From contig CANMDT010000008.1 in assembly GCA_947496715.1 (NCBI GenBank), forward strand, positions 1 through 52,778: a stretch of 52,778 nt of DNA. The letters are read 5' to 3'. Origin of the DNA: Myxococcales bacterium. Its GTDB lineage: Bacteria; Myxococcota_A; Bradymonadia; REDH01. This document shows positions 8,392 to 17,408 of the stretch, piece by piece. Under the pieces are notes generated by a model. The model worked only from the letters and a program-made list of their open reading frames with translations. It was not told the DNA's origin and did not search any database. The number at the start of each line of letters is the position of its first letter. The first letter of the stretch is position 1. Made by a program: the position numbers and the translations under genes.

Positions 8392-9170
8392 CCAAGAAGG
8401 CCGGCAAGCAGCGCATCGACCTCCTCCTCGTCGAACGCGAACTTGAAGTCTCCCGGGAGCGCGCCCGCGCCCGCATCCTCGCCGGCGAGGTCCGCGTCGG
8501 CACCACCGTCATCGACAAGCCCGGAACCATGGTCGCGCTCGACGCCGACCTCTCGCTCACCGGCGGCGGCCTCCGCTTCGTCTCCCGCGGCGGCCTCAAA
8601 CTGGAGCAGGCGCTCATCCACTTCGGCATCGATGTCACCGGCTGCACCGCCATCGACGTCGGCGCCTCCACCGGCGGCTTCACCGACTGCCTCCTGCAAC
8701 GAGGCGCCGCCCGCGTCTTCGCCGTCGATGTCGGCTACGGCCAACTCGCCTGGAAGCTCCGCAGCGACCCGCGCGTCGTCGTCCTCGAGCGCGCCAACAT
8801 CCGCACACTCGAAGCATCGCGCATCCCCGAACCGCCCTCGCTCGCCGTCATCGACTGCTCCTTTATCGGCCTCGGCAAGGTCCTTCCGCCCACCCTCCGC
8901 TTCCTCGCCGCAGAGGCCCAGCTGGTCGCACTGGTCAAACCCCAGTTCGAGGTCGGACCGGCCCTCCTCGGAAAGAACGGCGTCGTCCGAGACGCCGACG
9001 CTCGCTCGGAGGCCATCGCCCGCGTGACCGAAGAGGCCCGAGCTCTGGGCCTCGAAGTTCTCGGCGGCGTGGACTGTGAGACCATCGGCCCGATGGGCAA
9101 TGTGGAGTATCTGCTCTGGGCCCGCCTCACCGAGGCGGTCTCCCGTACGCAGACGAGCGACGCCGACTAG
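8388..9170 (+). CDS. tlyA: TlyA-family rRNA 2'-O-methyltransferase (hemolysin A family)
   Basis: The 260-residue protein has an N-terminal S4-like RNA-binding domain (about residues 5-65) and a C-terminal FtsJ-like Rossmann methyltransferase. SRGGLKLE links the two, followed by the AdoMet-binding DVGASTGGFTDCLL near residue 86, then AVDVGYGQL and LVKPQFE. These are standard for TlyA, which methylates 16S and 23S rRNA at C1409/C1920-type positions. I chose the GTG at 8388, which overlaps the ispA stop; a start at 8337 would add 17 arginine-rich residues from within ispA. The stop lies in a CTAG palindrome shared with the convergent gene. Confidence 0.93.
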   Translation: MTKKAGKQRIDLLLVERELEVSRERARARILAGEVRVGTTVIDKPGTMVALDADLSLTGGGLRFVSRGGLKLEQALIHFGIDVTGCTAIDVGASTGGFTDCLLQRGAARVFAVDVGYGQLAWKLRSDPRVVVLERANIRTLEASRIPEPPSLAVIDCSFIGLGKVLPPTLRFLAAEAQLVALVKPQFEVGPALLGKNGVVRDADARSEAIARVTEEARALGLEVLGGVDCETIGPMGNVEYLLWARLTEAVSRTQTSDAD

Positions 9171-11257
9171 CGGATGGGCGTGGCCTTCAGCGAGGCCTTG
9201 CCCTCCTTGATGATGGCCTCAAACGACACGTCCTTGCAGCCCGTCTTGGCAATGATCTCCTCGCGGTTCTTCAAGACACGCTCGAGGAACTTGGCGTGCG
9301 TGTGCTTGTCCGTCGCCTCGCCGCAGGCCTTGCGCGCCGCCTGGTAGCTGTCGAACAGTCCGCGGAACTCCGGATCGAGCGATGCACGCGACCCCATCAC
9401 AGACGGGTAGCTGCCCGACACGCCGGGGAAACTCCCGCTCACCGAGGCGAAGTTGCCGCTCATGAAGCCAACGGCCTGCGTCGACTGGAGTTTCGCATCG
9501 AGCGTGAGCGGCTTCGCCATCGGCGTCAGCGTCGCGTCGGCCGCCGCGGCCAACTCATCCGCCAAGACCTCGCGCGACACCTCGCCCTCTGCCGCAGTAT
9601 TCCCTTTCTGCTCGGGTGCGGGTTCGTGCGGAGAGGAGATGCTCGAATCGGCAGCGCCAACCAGCGCAGCCAGCAGCTCATCTGACAGCGGCTGGCTCAT
9701 CGTCCTCGTCGACAACGATACTTCGCTGGTGTCGATGACCGTCGCAGGACTTGCCTGCTGCGCCGTGGAGGCCACCGGGGGCTCCTTGTCCGGGCGAACC
9801 GCAGGATTCGGTGCAGAGGCAGCCACGGAAGCGAGAGGAAGGAAATCCTCCAGGTCAACCGGCGGCGGCAGCACCGCGGCCGAACCGCTCGGCCGTGCGC
9901 TCGACGGCGCGGGCAGAGCCGCCTCAACCTGAACCGTAGCAGCAGGGGGCGTCGCTGCGATCGCGGCGCTCGACGGCGGCGTCACCGGGTCTGGCTCCAC
10001 CAGCTCCAACTCCAGCTCGACGATCTGGACGGGCGCGACCGGCACGACGGGCGTCACCTGCGCGACCCTCTCCTGCTGAGCGGAGTCAGACTTGGACCGC
10101 TTGGTCGCCACGAAGGTCTTGCGGCTCTCGATGAACTCGTTGATCGACGACACCAACGACCGGAGGTGGTTGCCATACTTCGACGCATCGAGCGGCGCGG
10201 GTTGATTGGTCGTCATCAGACCGGACACATCCTTGGCCAGCCGACGAGCTGGGGCACGCTGCTCCACATCCAGCAGCAGCAACCCCAGAAAGAAGAACAT
10301 CAGCGATCCGGCCAAGGCAGCGCCCGCGATCGCAGGGAACTCGTCGAAACTCCCGCCATCGACCAGAATGGCTAGCAGGTTGCGATTCATCGCTGGCGCA
10401 TCGAACAGCAGCGCCACCCCCACGTCGCTCCGGAAAGCAGCGTCGGCCTCGTCGGTCGCCAGCGCTGCTGTGGCAGCAAAGATGCTCCGGCCATCCACGC
10501 TTCGCGTCGTCGCCTCACCCTTGCCGGCTGCTGGCCACTTTCCCCGCTCCAACTTCATGACCGCGCCGTTGGCAGTGCTGAAGAGCGTCGGGTCTGTCAG
10601 GTCGTGCACAACGATGTCGTGGTCCACATGGAAGGCGAGGGGGAAGCCCAGCTGAAGCCTACGCTCCGACACCAGCGCGTCGCCATACTCTTCGGCAACC
10701 AGCAGCACGGCGCTCACGACCCCCGTGTTGCTCCGCACCGCCACCGCAGCCACGCCGAAGATGCGCCCCGACACAGACACCAGCGCACCTAGCGGACGGC
10801 CGCCGCTCACCACTTCGCGCACACGCCCGGGCACAACAAAGTCTTCGCTCGCAACCGTCGTTACCACGGAGGTCGAGTCGATGCGCGCACCCTTCAGGTC
10901 GTATAACCCTACAAGGTCATAGCCCTGCTTCGTGTCGCTCAAGAAGGAGCGCGCCGCCTCGCGATAGCCCTGCGCGATGCTCTCACGCGTCGGCTGCGTC
11001 ACCGTCGCATCCGCAGCGGTGACCGGCGAGACAGCCAGCGTCAGCATGGGGGAGGTCGCGAACTCGGTCGCGAACCGGAGGCGCTCCTGGTTCGACTTCT
11101 CTTCAAGCGTCGCGGCCAGCTGCGTCGCCGTGCTCAGCCGCGCCTCAGCCGCCTCTGCCGTCCGGTCGTGGAAGGCGGCCGGAGCAATGGCCACCAGCCC
11201 GATGCAGGCGCCGGCTGCAAGGGCGAGCAACAAAAAGGCGATTCGAAACAATCCCAT
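9167..11257 (-). CDS. Membrane sensor-like protein with Cache-like periplasmic domain and MXAN_5187-like C-terminus
   Basis: The 696-residue protein has an N-terminal membrane segment (about 5-27), an extracytoplasmic region resembling a Cache sensor (about 30-300) and a second membrane segment (about 307-327). A long proline-, alanine- and valine-rich cytoplasmic linker follows. Near residues 600-640 is a run of SGSFPxVSGSYPxV-type units. The last 65 residues, ending EGKASLKATP, resemble the C-terminal domain I associate with myxobacterial MXAN_5187-type proteins. There is no kinase, HAMP-MCP or GGDEF output domain. It could couple an external signal to a myxobacterial regulatory partner, but that is inference. 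Confidence 0.7.
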   Translation of the reverse strand: MGLFRIAFLLLALAAGACIGLVAIAPAAFHDRTAEAAEARLSTATQLAATLEEKSNQERLRFATEFATSPMLTLAVSPVTAADATVTQPTRESIAQGYREAARSFLSDTKQGYDLVGLYDLKGARIDSTSVVTTVASEDFVVPGRVREVVSGGRPLGALVSVSGRIFGVAAVAVRSNTGVVSAVLLVAEEYGDALVSERRLQLGFPLAFHVDHDIVVHDLTDPTLFSTANGAVMKLERGKWPAAGKGEATTRSVDGRSIFAATAALATDEADAAFRSDVGVALLFDAPAMNRNLLAILVDGGSFDEFPAIAGAALAGSLMFFFLGLLLLDVEQRAPARRLAKDVSGLMTTNQPAPLDASKYGNHLRSLVSSINEFIESRKTFVATKRSKSDSAQQERVAQVTPVVPVAPVQIVELELELVEPDPVTPPSSAAIAATPPAATVQVEAALPAPSSARPSGSAAVLPPPVDLEDFLPLASVAASAPNPAVRPDKEPPVASTAQQASPATVIDTSEVSLSTRTMSQPLSDELLAALVGAADSSISSPHEPAPEQKGNTAAEGEVSREVLADELAAAADATLTPMAKPLTLDAKLQSTQAVGFMSGNFASVSGSFPGVSGSYPSVMGSRASLDPEFRGLFDSYQAARKACGEATDKHTHAKFLERVLKNREEIIAKTGCKDVSFEAIIKEGKASLKATPIR

Positions 11258-11346
11258 CGGAGGCTCGTGGCTGTCAGGTGTGGGCGCGTCCTAGCCTGGT
11301 GGGGCGCGAGACGACTTCGTTCCCCTGCATCAGGACGCGCGCCCTG

Positions 11347-12762
11347 TCAAACGCGATGTCGTCGCAACCAGGCGGTTATCCCCGCTGCAGCCCAAAGCAC
11401 CGGCGCCACCCAGACCGGCTCCTGCCACTGCCCACCGTCGATCACCCCCGCCGGCGTCAGAAGTGCCAGCGGAAGCAGACCGGCAAAGGCCAGCGCCGCG
11501 CCACCCGCCCAGCCTCGTCCACCGAGCAGCACCGCTGCCGGAACCAGCCAGAGCCCATACCACGGATAGACCGTGAACTGGCCCGCGTAGAAGGCCAGCA
11601 GGCAGACCGCCATCAGCTCACCCTCCCGCGCAAGCCGCCGGCGACCCAACGCCAGCACCGCAGCCAGCGCCAGCAGCCCCGCGCCCGTCGCCAGAAAGCG
11701 CGCTACCTCGTTCCGCCCCACAAAAAGCCTCTCCGTCGGAATGCCATCTACCACGCGGCGTGCAGGGTCGTGGAGCGAGGCCGGTAACGGCACCTCGAGA
11801 GACCTCTCCACGCCGACAGACTCCAGCCCTGCCTCCAGCCCGAGCGCCAGCCAGCGCACCGGCCCCCCGTTGAACTGCCAGGCGGAGGCGTAGGTCTTGA
11901 GCGACCCCGACGCTTTGCTCCCAATCCCTGCGATCGGCAGGTAGGCCGCTGTCAGCACTACCGCGGCCACCGCGCCCGCCACAACCCCGGATCGCAGCCG
12001 ACGACTGGCAGGTGCCGTCCAGAAGAGCACCGCGGGAAAAAGCTTCAGGCCCGCTCCAATCCCCACCCAGAAGCCCTGCCGCAGCGCGCTACGCTGCACC
12101 GCCGCCGACAGCAGCGCCACAGCCACCAGCAACCCCGTCACATCGAGCGCCCCCATCGAACCGGCCGATACCACCACCAGCGGCGCCGTCGCCAAGCCCC
12201 ACCCCCGCACCGCCCGCGCCGACGGCTCCTCCGCCTCCCGCGCAAAGAGCCATGACGAGCCCAGCGCCACCAGCACCAGCGCCAGCCGCCAGAGCCGGTC
12301 GCTGCCCGAAACCAGACCCAGCAGCGCAAACAGCCCCTGCCCGATCGGCGGGTAGATGGTCCGCATCTCCGGAAAGTTCATCTTCGCCACCAGCTCCGGT
12401 GCAACCCACGAGATCTTCGGGTTGGCCGGCGCATAGGAGAAGGGGTTGAGCCCCATCGCCGACACCCGTCCGTCAAAGAGGTAGCGCCAGAGGTCGTCCG
12501 AAAAGCAGGGAGGCGCCGCAAGCAGCGCTAGGTAACTCAGCGCGAGCCCCACGCTCAGCCCCCGCTGTGCCGCCTGCGTCGGCGCCCGCCCCGACACCGC
12601 CGCGGCCCAGACCAGGCCCGCAACCGTCCAGGCCACCACAGCGAGCCGACCGACCGGCTCCGCTGCCGATAGCCAGGTCAGCAGCGCCGCGCAGGGCAAC
12701 AGCACAGCGACGCTCCACCAGCCCCACTGCGCCCGCCCGAATCCCCGCTCGGGCTCAGACAC
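11347..12762 (-). CDS. Multi-pass GT-C-type glycosyltransferase (GT87/DUF2029-like)
   Basis: The 471-residue integral membrane protein has roughly 11-13 hydrophobic segments. It carries the GT-C signature region SDDLWRYLFDGRV followed by GLNPFSYAP and later YPPIGQ, as in polyprenyl-phosphate-dependent mannosyl- and arabinosyltransferases. The aspartate pair in SDD is the expected catalytic site on the first extracytoplasmic loop. Such enzymes use polyprenyl-phosphate sugars as donors outside the membrane. The GTG start overlaps the end of the upstream GT2 gene by eight bases, so the two are very probably co-expressed. Donor and acceptor are not readable from sequence. Confidence 0.8.
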   Translation of the reverse strand: MSEPERGFGRAQWGWWSVAVLLPCAALLTWLSAAEPVGRLAVVAWTVAGLVWAAAVSGRAPTQAAQRGLSVGLALSYLALLAAPPCFSDDLWRYLFDGRVSAMGLNPFSYAPANPKISWVAPELVAKMNFPEMRTIYPPIGQGLFALLGLVSGSDRLWRLALVLVALGSSWLFAREAEEPSARAVRGWGLATAPLVVVSAGSMGALDVTGLLVAVALLSAAVQRSALRQGFWVGIGAGLKLFPAVLFWTAPASRRLRSGVVAGAVAAVVLTAAYLPIAGIGSKASGSLKTYASAWQFNGGPVRWLALGLEAGLESVGVERSLEVPLPASLHDPARRVVDGIPTERLFVGRNEVARFLATGAGLLALAAVLALGRRRLAREGELMAVCLLAFYAGQFTVYPWYGLWLVPAAVLLGGRGWAGGAALAFAGLLPLALLTPAGVIDGGQWQEPVWVAPVLWAAAGITAWLRRHRV

Positions 12763-14215
12763 GCGCCCAGTCCAGCCGCCGAAGCCCCCGCTCCCGCTGC
12801 AGCGACGCTGCGCCCATCATGCCGAAGCCGAGCCCGAAGAAGAGCAGGAAGGGGAGGGCGGTCGATGCGCTACCACCCTCGACGATCGCCGCCACCGCCC
12901 CCGCTAGCAGCCAGAGGCTCAGCGCCAGCTCTCCGCCTCCGGCACGACGTCGCGGAAGCGCGTAGGCCTTCGCCGCAGCCGCCGACGCCGCCGAGAACTT
13001 CGGCGTCCGCACAAAGGCAGAGCGCCTGCCGGCCAGCGCCTCCATCACCGCCCGCGACTTCTGAATGCTCATCCCCACATCAAGCGCCATCGCCAGCGGA
13101 AGCTGCCACAGCAGCCCGGCGAGCGGCCTACCGGCCCGTCGCGCTGCCGTCCCGTAGTAGACCAGCAGCGAGCCGCCGCCCGCCGCCAGCAGCACCACAT
13201 CCAACATCCAGAGCCACTCCCAACCGCCCGTTCGCCGCAGCCAGACCGCCGGCGGCATCAGGAGCGCAAGCAGCACCGTCAGCAGGTAGCAGAGGTTCGA
13301 GGTCAGATGCACCAACGCCTCCCGCCAGACCACAAAGGGCAGCCGCGCCCGAACGATGGGCCGCCAGAGCTTGAGCAGCGTCTCCACGCTCCCCTTCGCC
13401 CAACGCTGCTGCTGCGACACAAACCCACCCAGGTCGGAGGGGACCTCTGCGGGAACCGTCACCCCATCGAGGTAGATGAACCGCCAGCCCTTCAGCTGCG
13501 CCCGATAGCTCAGGTCGAGGTCTTCCGTGAGCGTGTCGCCCTGCCAGCCACCCGCCTCCGCGATCGCCTCCCGCCGCCACATCCCCGCCGTTCCATTGAA
13601 GTTGAAGAATCGCCCCGTCGCCGATCGCGCCGCCTGCTCCACCGCAAAGTGGCCGTCCAGCAGCACACCCTGCAGCCGTGTCAGCCACGACTCCTCCAGG
13701 TTCAGGTGCTCCCAACGGGCCTGCACCATCCCCACGCGGTCGTCCTCAAACCCGCTCAGAACCTCGCGCAAGAAGCCGGGCTCGGGCACAAAGTCCGCAT
13801 CAAAAATTGCAATGAAGGCGCCCGTCGCAACCTCTGTGCCCTGCGCCAACGCGCCCGCCTTGTAGCCCGTCCGTGTGTCGCGGCGCAGCACCCGAATCTC
13901 CGTCCCCGCCGCCCGAAGTTCCGCCGACACCCGCTCCACGATCTCCGCCGTCGCGTCCGTCGAGTCGTCCAGAACCTGCACCTCGAACCGCTCCCGCGGG
14001 TAGTCGAGCGCCGCCACCGAGCGTAGCAGCCGCTCCGCCACGAACTGCTCGTTGTAGAGCGGGAGCTGCACCGTCACCCGCGGCAGTTCGCCCGTCCACT
14101 CCCTCCGACCAACGGCAGGCTTCCGCCCGACGAGCAGCAGACTCAGCCACAGCCGGTGCGCCGCATAGGCGACCAACAGCGTTAGCGTCACATAGTAGAG
14201 GGCCAGCACAATCAT
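12755..14215 (-). CDS. Processive-type family 2 glycosyltransferase (cellulose synthase/mannan synthase-like)
   Basis: The 486-residue protein has an N-terminal membrane segment, a cytoplasmic GT-A domain and several C-terminal membrane segments. Catalytic motifs are in order: VLDDSTD at 81-87, the DxD in FDADF at 138-142, TEDLD at 230-234 and QQQRW at 268-272. The D,D,D,QxxRW pattern is that of membrane-integrated family 2 synthases that build and extrude beta-linked polysaccharides. There is no PilZ domain, unlike BcsA. It is followed directly by the GT-C gene and lies opposite the UbiA-like gene across a shared intergenic region. The polymer made is unknown. Confidence 0.88.
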   Translation of the reverse strand: MIVLALYYVTLTLLVAYAAHRLWLSLLLVGRKPAVGRREWTGELPRVTVQLPLYNEQFVAERLLRSVAALDYPRERFEVQVLDDSTDATAEIVERVSAELRAAGTEIRVLRRDTRTGYKAGALAQGTEVATGAFIAIFDADFVPEPGFLREVLSGFEDDRVGMVQARWEHLNLEESWLTRLQGVLLDGHFAVEQAARSATGRFFNFNGTAGMWRREAIAEAGGWQGDTLTEDLDLSYRAQLKGWRFIYLDGVTVPAEVPSDLGGFVSQQQRWAKGSVETLLKLWRPIVRARLPFVVWREALVHLTSNLCYLLTVLLALLMPPAVWLRRTGGWEWLWMLDVVLLAAGGGSLLVYYGTAARRAGRPLAGLLWQLPLAMALDVGMSIQKSRAVMEALAGRRSAFVRTPKFSAASAAAAKAYALPRRRAGGGELALSLWLLAGAVAAIVEGGSASTALPFLLFFGLGFGMMGAASLQRERGLRRLDWARV

Positions 14216-14340
14216 CGGCAGGTCGCCAGGGCTGCAGGTCGAGGGCCGCTGCGTTACCGCACCCCTGCCGCGCGGGTCAATCCGAAGCCCTCACCCAGAC
14301 GCCTGTTGACACCGTACCTTCGACCCACCAATCCGCCCAA
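14216..14340. promoter_or_regulatory. Divergent promoter region between the GT2 and UbiA-like genes
   Basis: The 125 bases between these divergent starts should serve both directions. A TTGACA hexamer on the plus strand near 14307, about 35 bases before the ATG at 14341, is a candidate -35 box, but no convincing -10 follows. I see no clear operator. Confidence 0.35.
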
Positions 14341-15210
14341 ATGCTCCAGCCGCTCCTCAAAAGCCTCCGACCACATCAGTGGATCAAGAACGCCTTCGTT
14401 CTCGCGCCCCTCGTCTTTGGTCACAAACTCACCGACCCCGACCTCCTCGTCCGCGGCCTCGCCGCCGCCCTCTTCTTCTCACTCCTCTCCGGCTCCGTCT
14501 ATCTCCTCAACGACCTCGCAGACATCGACAAAGACCGCGCCCATCCTCTCAAGCGGCACCGTCCTATCCCCTCCGGGGCCCTCCCCGAACCCGTAGCCCG
14601 CCTGGCCAGCCGCATCATCGCCGTCGCCGCACTCACCGGAGCAGCCGCGCTCGACCTCCGCTTCGCACTCGTCGCTGCCCTCTACTGGCTCCTCAACGTC
14701 GCCTACTCCCGCGGCCTCAAGCACACCGCCTTCGTCGACGTCGGCATCATCGCGCTCGGCTTCCTCTTCCGCATCCTCGCCGGCGGATACGCCATCAACG
14801 TCCATGTCTCCATCTGGCTCGCCGGCTGCACCTTCCTGCTCGCCCTCTATCTCGGCCTCGGAAAGCGCCTCCACGAGCTCATCACCGCCGGAGAGGAGGG
14901 CGCAAAGCAGCGCGACTCCCTCAAACGCTACAACGAAGCGGCCACCAAGAAGGTCATGGCCATCGTCGCCCTCTGCACCGTCGCCGCCTACGCAGGCTAC
15001 TGCTTCTCACCTGCGACGGCCGAGATGTTCAAGACGGGACTCCTCCCCTGGACCATCCCCAGCTGCATCATCGGCGTGGCCCGCTTCTATGAACTCGCGA
15101 CCCGCGACGATCGGCTCGCCAGTCCCACCGAGCAGATTGTCCGAGACCTGCCCTTTGTCGCCAACTTCGCCCTCTGGAGCGGCCTCTTCCTCTGGATGAT
15201 TTACCGCTAA
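14341..15210 (+). CDS. UbiA-family prenyltransferase resembling decaprenyl-phosphate phosphoribosyltransferase
   Basis: The 289-residue membrane protein opens with LRPHQWIKNAFVLAPLVF and continues with NDLADIDKDRAHPLKRxRPI. This is the pattern of the DPPR-synthase branch of the UbiA superfamily, which attaches phosphoribose from PRPP to a polyprenyl phosphate. About eight or nine hydrophobic segments follow. I chose the ATG at 14341; an in-frame start at 13873 would add 156 residues antisense to the GT2 gene. In mycobacteria this step begins synthesis of the arabinofuranose donor. No DprE1/DprE2-type epimerase is in the window. The neighbouring GT-C and GT2 genes make a role in envelope glycan synthesis plausible. 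Confidence 0.85.
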   Translation: MLQPLLKSLRPHQWIKNAFVLAPLVFGHKLTDPDLLVRGLAAALFFSLLSGSVYLLNDLADIDKDRAHPLKRHRPIPSGALPEPVARLASRIIAVAALTGAAALDLRFALVAALYWLLNVAYSRGLKHTAFVDVGIIALGFLFRILAGGYAINVHVSIWLAGCTFLLALYLGLGKRLHELITAGEEGAKQRDSLKRYNEAATKKVMAIVALCTVAAYAGYCFSPATAEMFKTGLLPWTIPSCIIGVARFYELATRDDRLASPTEQIVRDLPFVANFALWSGLFLWMIYR

Positions 15211-15284
15211 ACGGGTGCCCATTTTTTGCCTCCGCGATCGGTTGGCGTAAGCAGTCGGAACTCCTCTCCGACAGAGCTTACCGC

Positions 15285-16355
15285 ATGACCCTCGCCTCCG
15301 AAGAATCCTGGCTCTCACGCGCGCGACGAAGCGCCCTCCGCCGCGCTGCCGATCGCGGTCCCCTCCGCAGCCTCGAGATGCTTCCGCCCCACGCCTCGCT
15401 CCGGCGATACGCTAGGGCCTCCTTCGACGGCCTCACCGAGGTCGTCATGCTGCTCCCACCGCCAGGCGCTGCTCCCGAAGAGGCCGGCTCGACCGCCGTC
15501 TCCAAGGCCTCCGACGAACCCTTCCTCGAACTCCAGCGCTGGTTCCTCGCGCTTGGCGTCCGCGTCCCCGCCCTCTATGATGTCGACGACGACGAGGGCG
15601 CCATCTGGCTCGAAGATGTCGGCCACACCGACTTCGACGCCCACCTCACCGCCACCGGCGACCTGCGCACCGGCTACCTCGCGGCGCTCGACACGCTGGC
15701 CCAGCTTCAACGCGCTACCGCCGCGGCCACCTCGCTCCCCAACCTCGTCAGCGGACGCTCCTTCGACGCAGCCCTCCTCCGCTGGGAGCTCGACCACTAC
15801 CGCGAGTGGCGACTCGAACAGGAGCTCGGCCTTACCCTCGAGCCAGAACTCCGCGCCCGGCTTGACGCCGCCTTCGACGACCTCGTCGCCAAGGTTGCAG
15901 CCATCCCCAGCGCCGTCATGCACCGCGACTTCCAGAGCCACAACCTCATGGTGCTCGGCGATGAGCTCGTCGTCCTCGACTTCCAGGACGCCATGACCGG
16001 CCCCGTCGTCTACGATGCCGTGGCGCTGCTGCGAGACAGCTATGTCGAGATCCCCTCCGACCTCCTCACCGAACTCGTCCGCCACTATGCCCACCAGGCC
16101 GCCTGCCTCCCCGCCCTCGCAGGCCACAATGCCGCAACCATCGAACGCTGGTTTTTCCTTCAAACAATACAGCGCAAACTCAAGGATTCAGGAAGGTTTG
16201 TCTTCATCGACCGCGTGAAGAAAAATCCCAACTTCCTCCCCTTCATCCCCTCCAGTCTCCGCTACGTGAAGGACGCACTCGCCCGGCTCCCCGAACTCGC
16301 CGAGCTGGCCGAACTCCTCGCACAGGTCGACCCGGCCCTCCGGACGGAGCCATGA
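15285..16355 (+). CDS. amgK: AmgK-like N-acetylmuramate/N-acetylglucosamine anomeric kinase
   Basis: The 356-residue protein belongs to the aminoglycoside phosphotransferase-like kinase fold. It has the catalytic loop HRDFQSHNLM and the metal-binding LDFQDA, with PSLRRY-like ASLRRYAR near the N-terminus. The short segment after the catalytic loop and the TIQRKLKDSGRF region are typical of AmgK, which phosphorylates recycled MurNAc at the anomeric carbon. The assignment rests mainly on the pairing with the next gene, a MurU-like nucleotidyltransferase reached through an ATGA overlap. A distant sugar or choline kinase is the alternative. Confidence 0.82.
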   Translation: MTLASEESWLSRARRSALRRAADRGPLRSLEMLPPHASLRRYARASFDGLTEVVMLLPPPGAAPEEAGSTAVSKASDEPFLELQRWFLALGVRVPALYDVDDDEGAIWLEDVGHTDFDAHLTATGDLRTGYLAALDTLAQLQRATAAATSLPNLVSGRSFDAALLRWELDHYREWRLEQELGLTLEPELRARLDAAFDDLVAKVAAIPSAVMHRDFQSHNLMVLGDELVVLDFQDAMTGPVVYDAVALLRDSYVEIPSDLLTELVRHYAHQAACLPALAGHNAATIERWFFLQTIQRKLKDSGRFVFIDRVKKNPNFLPFIPSSLRYVKDALARLPELAELAELLAQVDPALRTEP

Positions 16356-17377
16356 GCGCCCCCTTCTCCGGCATGGTCCTCTGCGCAGGACTCGGGAACC
16401 GGCTGCGCCCCCTCACCGACGCAGTCCCCAAACCCCTCATCCCGCTCCTCGATATCCCCCTCGCAGAGCAGGCCTTCGCAGCCCTCGGAGCCGCGGGCGT
16501 CAGCGCCATCGCTGTCAACACCCACCACCTCCCGGAGCAGATGGCCGAGGCCGCCCGCAGCTGGGCAGACCGCTATGGCAACATCCCGCTCACGCTCTCG
16601 CACGAGCCGATCCTCCTCGGCACGGGCGCCGGCGCAAAGCGCCTCTACGAGGCTCTCGGCCGACCCGACCATCCCATCCTGCTCCACAATGGCGACGTGG
16701 TCCTCAGCGCCCCCGTCACCGACCTCCTCCGCCATCATCGCGCCTCCGGCGCAGCAGCCACCCTCCTCACCGTGCCCGCCATCCCGGGCGAAGGCGAAGT
16801 ATGGGTCGATGCCGAGGGCGGCCGCATCACCACCCTCCCGGGCCGAAGCGGCGCTGTGGTCGGCCCCGACTCCCTCCCCGATCGTCGCGTCTCCTACGCC
16901 GGTGTCTGCCTGGTCGAACCCTGGGTCATCGACCTCCTTCCCGACGAACCCTCCTGCCTCATCCGCGAGGGCATCGCCATCGCGCTCGAGCGGGGCGCCA
17001 CCATCGCAGCCCTCCACCACGATGGCTTCTGGGCCGATGTCGGAACCCCCCTCCGCTTTCTCCAGGCCACATGGCAGCTCCTCAAACTCGGGCGCGCCGG
17101 CTGGCCGCTGCCTGCGAAGGCGCCGGACGGAGACTTCGTTGCTGCAGACAGCACGCTAGCCTGCCAAGGCGTGGCCGTCGCAGGCCCTGCCTTTATCTCC
17201 GCCGCAGCGACCCTCGATAGCACCGCTTCGGTGGGCCCCTACGCCGTCGTGGGCGCCGGCTGTAAGGTGCCAGCGGGCTCCCATGTCGCAGAGAGCGTCC
17301 TGGCCTACGGTGCCGTTGCCGAGCAGGAGCAGACCCGCCGTATCCTCATCGGCTCCACGCTGGTCCGTACCGGCTAG
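16352..17377 (+). CDS. murU: MurU-like sugar-phosphate nucleotidyltransferase with C-terminal hexapeptide-repeat extension
   Basis: The 341-residue enzyme starts with the nucleotide-binding signature GLGNRLRPLTDAVPKPLIP and keeps the HNGDVV and DVGTP metal/sugar-site motifs. In the AmgK-MurU peptidoglycan recycling route, MurU converts MurNAc-1-phosphate to UDP-MurNAc. MurU is normally about 220-240 residues. Here about 90 extra residues form hexapeptide-like turns (VAVAGPAFIS, SVGPYAVVGAG), suggesting a left-handed beta-helix as in mannose-1-phosphate guanylyltransferases. It overlaps amgK by ATGA. A GDP-mannose or other NDP-sugar role is the main alternative. Confidence 0.8.
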   Translation: MSAPFSGMVLCAGLGNRLRPLTDAVPKPLIPLLDIPLAEQAFAALGAAGVSAIAVNTHHLPEQMAEAARSWADRYGNIPLTLSHEPILLGTGAGAKRLYEALGRPDHPILLHNGDVVLSAPVTDLLRHHRASGAAATLLTVPAIPGEGEVWVDAEGGRITTLPGRSGAVVGPDSLPDRRVSYAGVCLVEPWVIDLLPDEPSCLIREGIAIALERGATIAALHHDGFWADVGTPLRFLQATWQLLKLGRAGWPLPAKAPDGDFVAADSTLACQGVAVAGPAFISAAATLDSTASVGPYAVVGAGCKVPAGSHVAESVLAYGAVAEQEQTRRILIGSTLVRTG

Positions 17378-17408
17378 CGCGGGCAGGGGCCTGGCTAGCG
17401 GCGCGACG

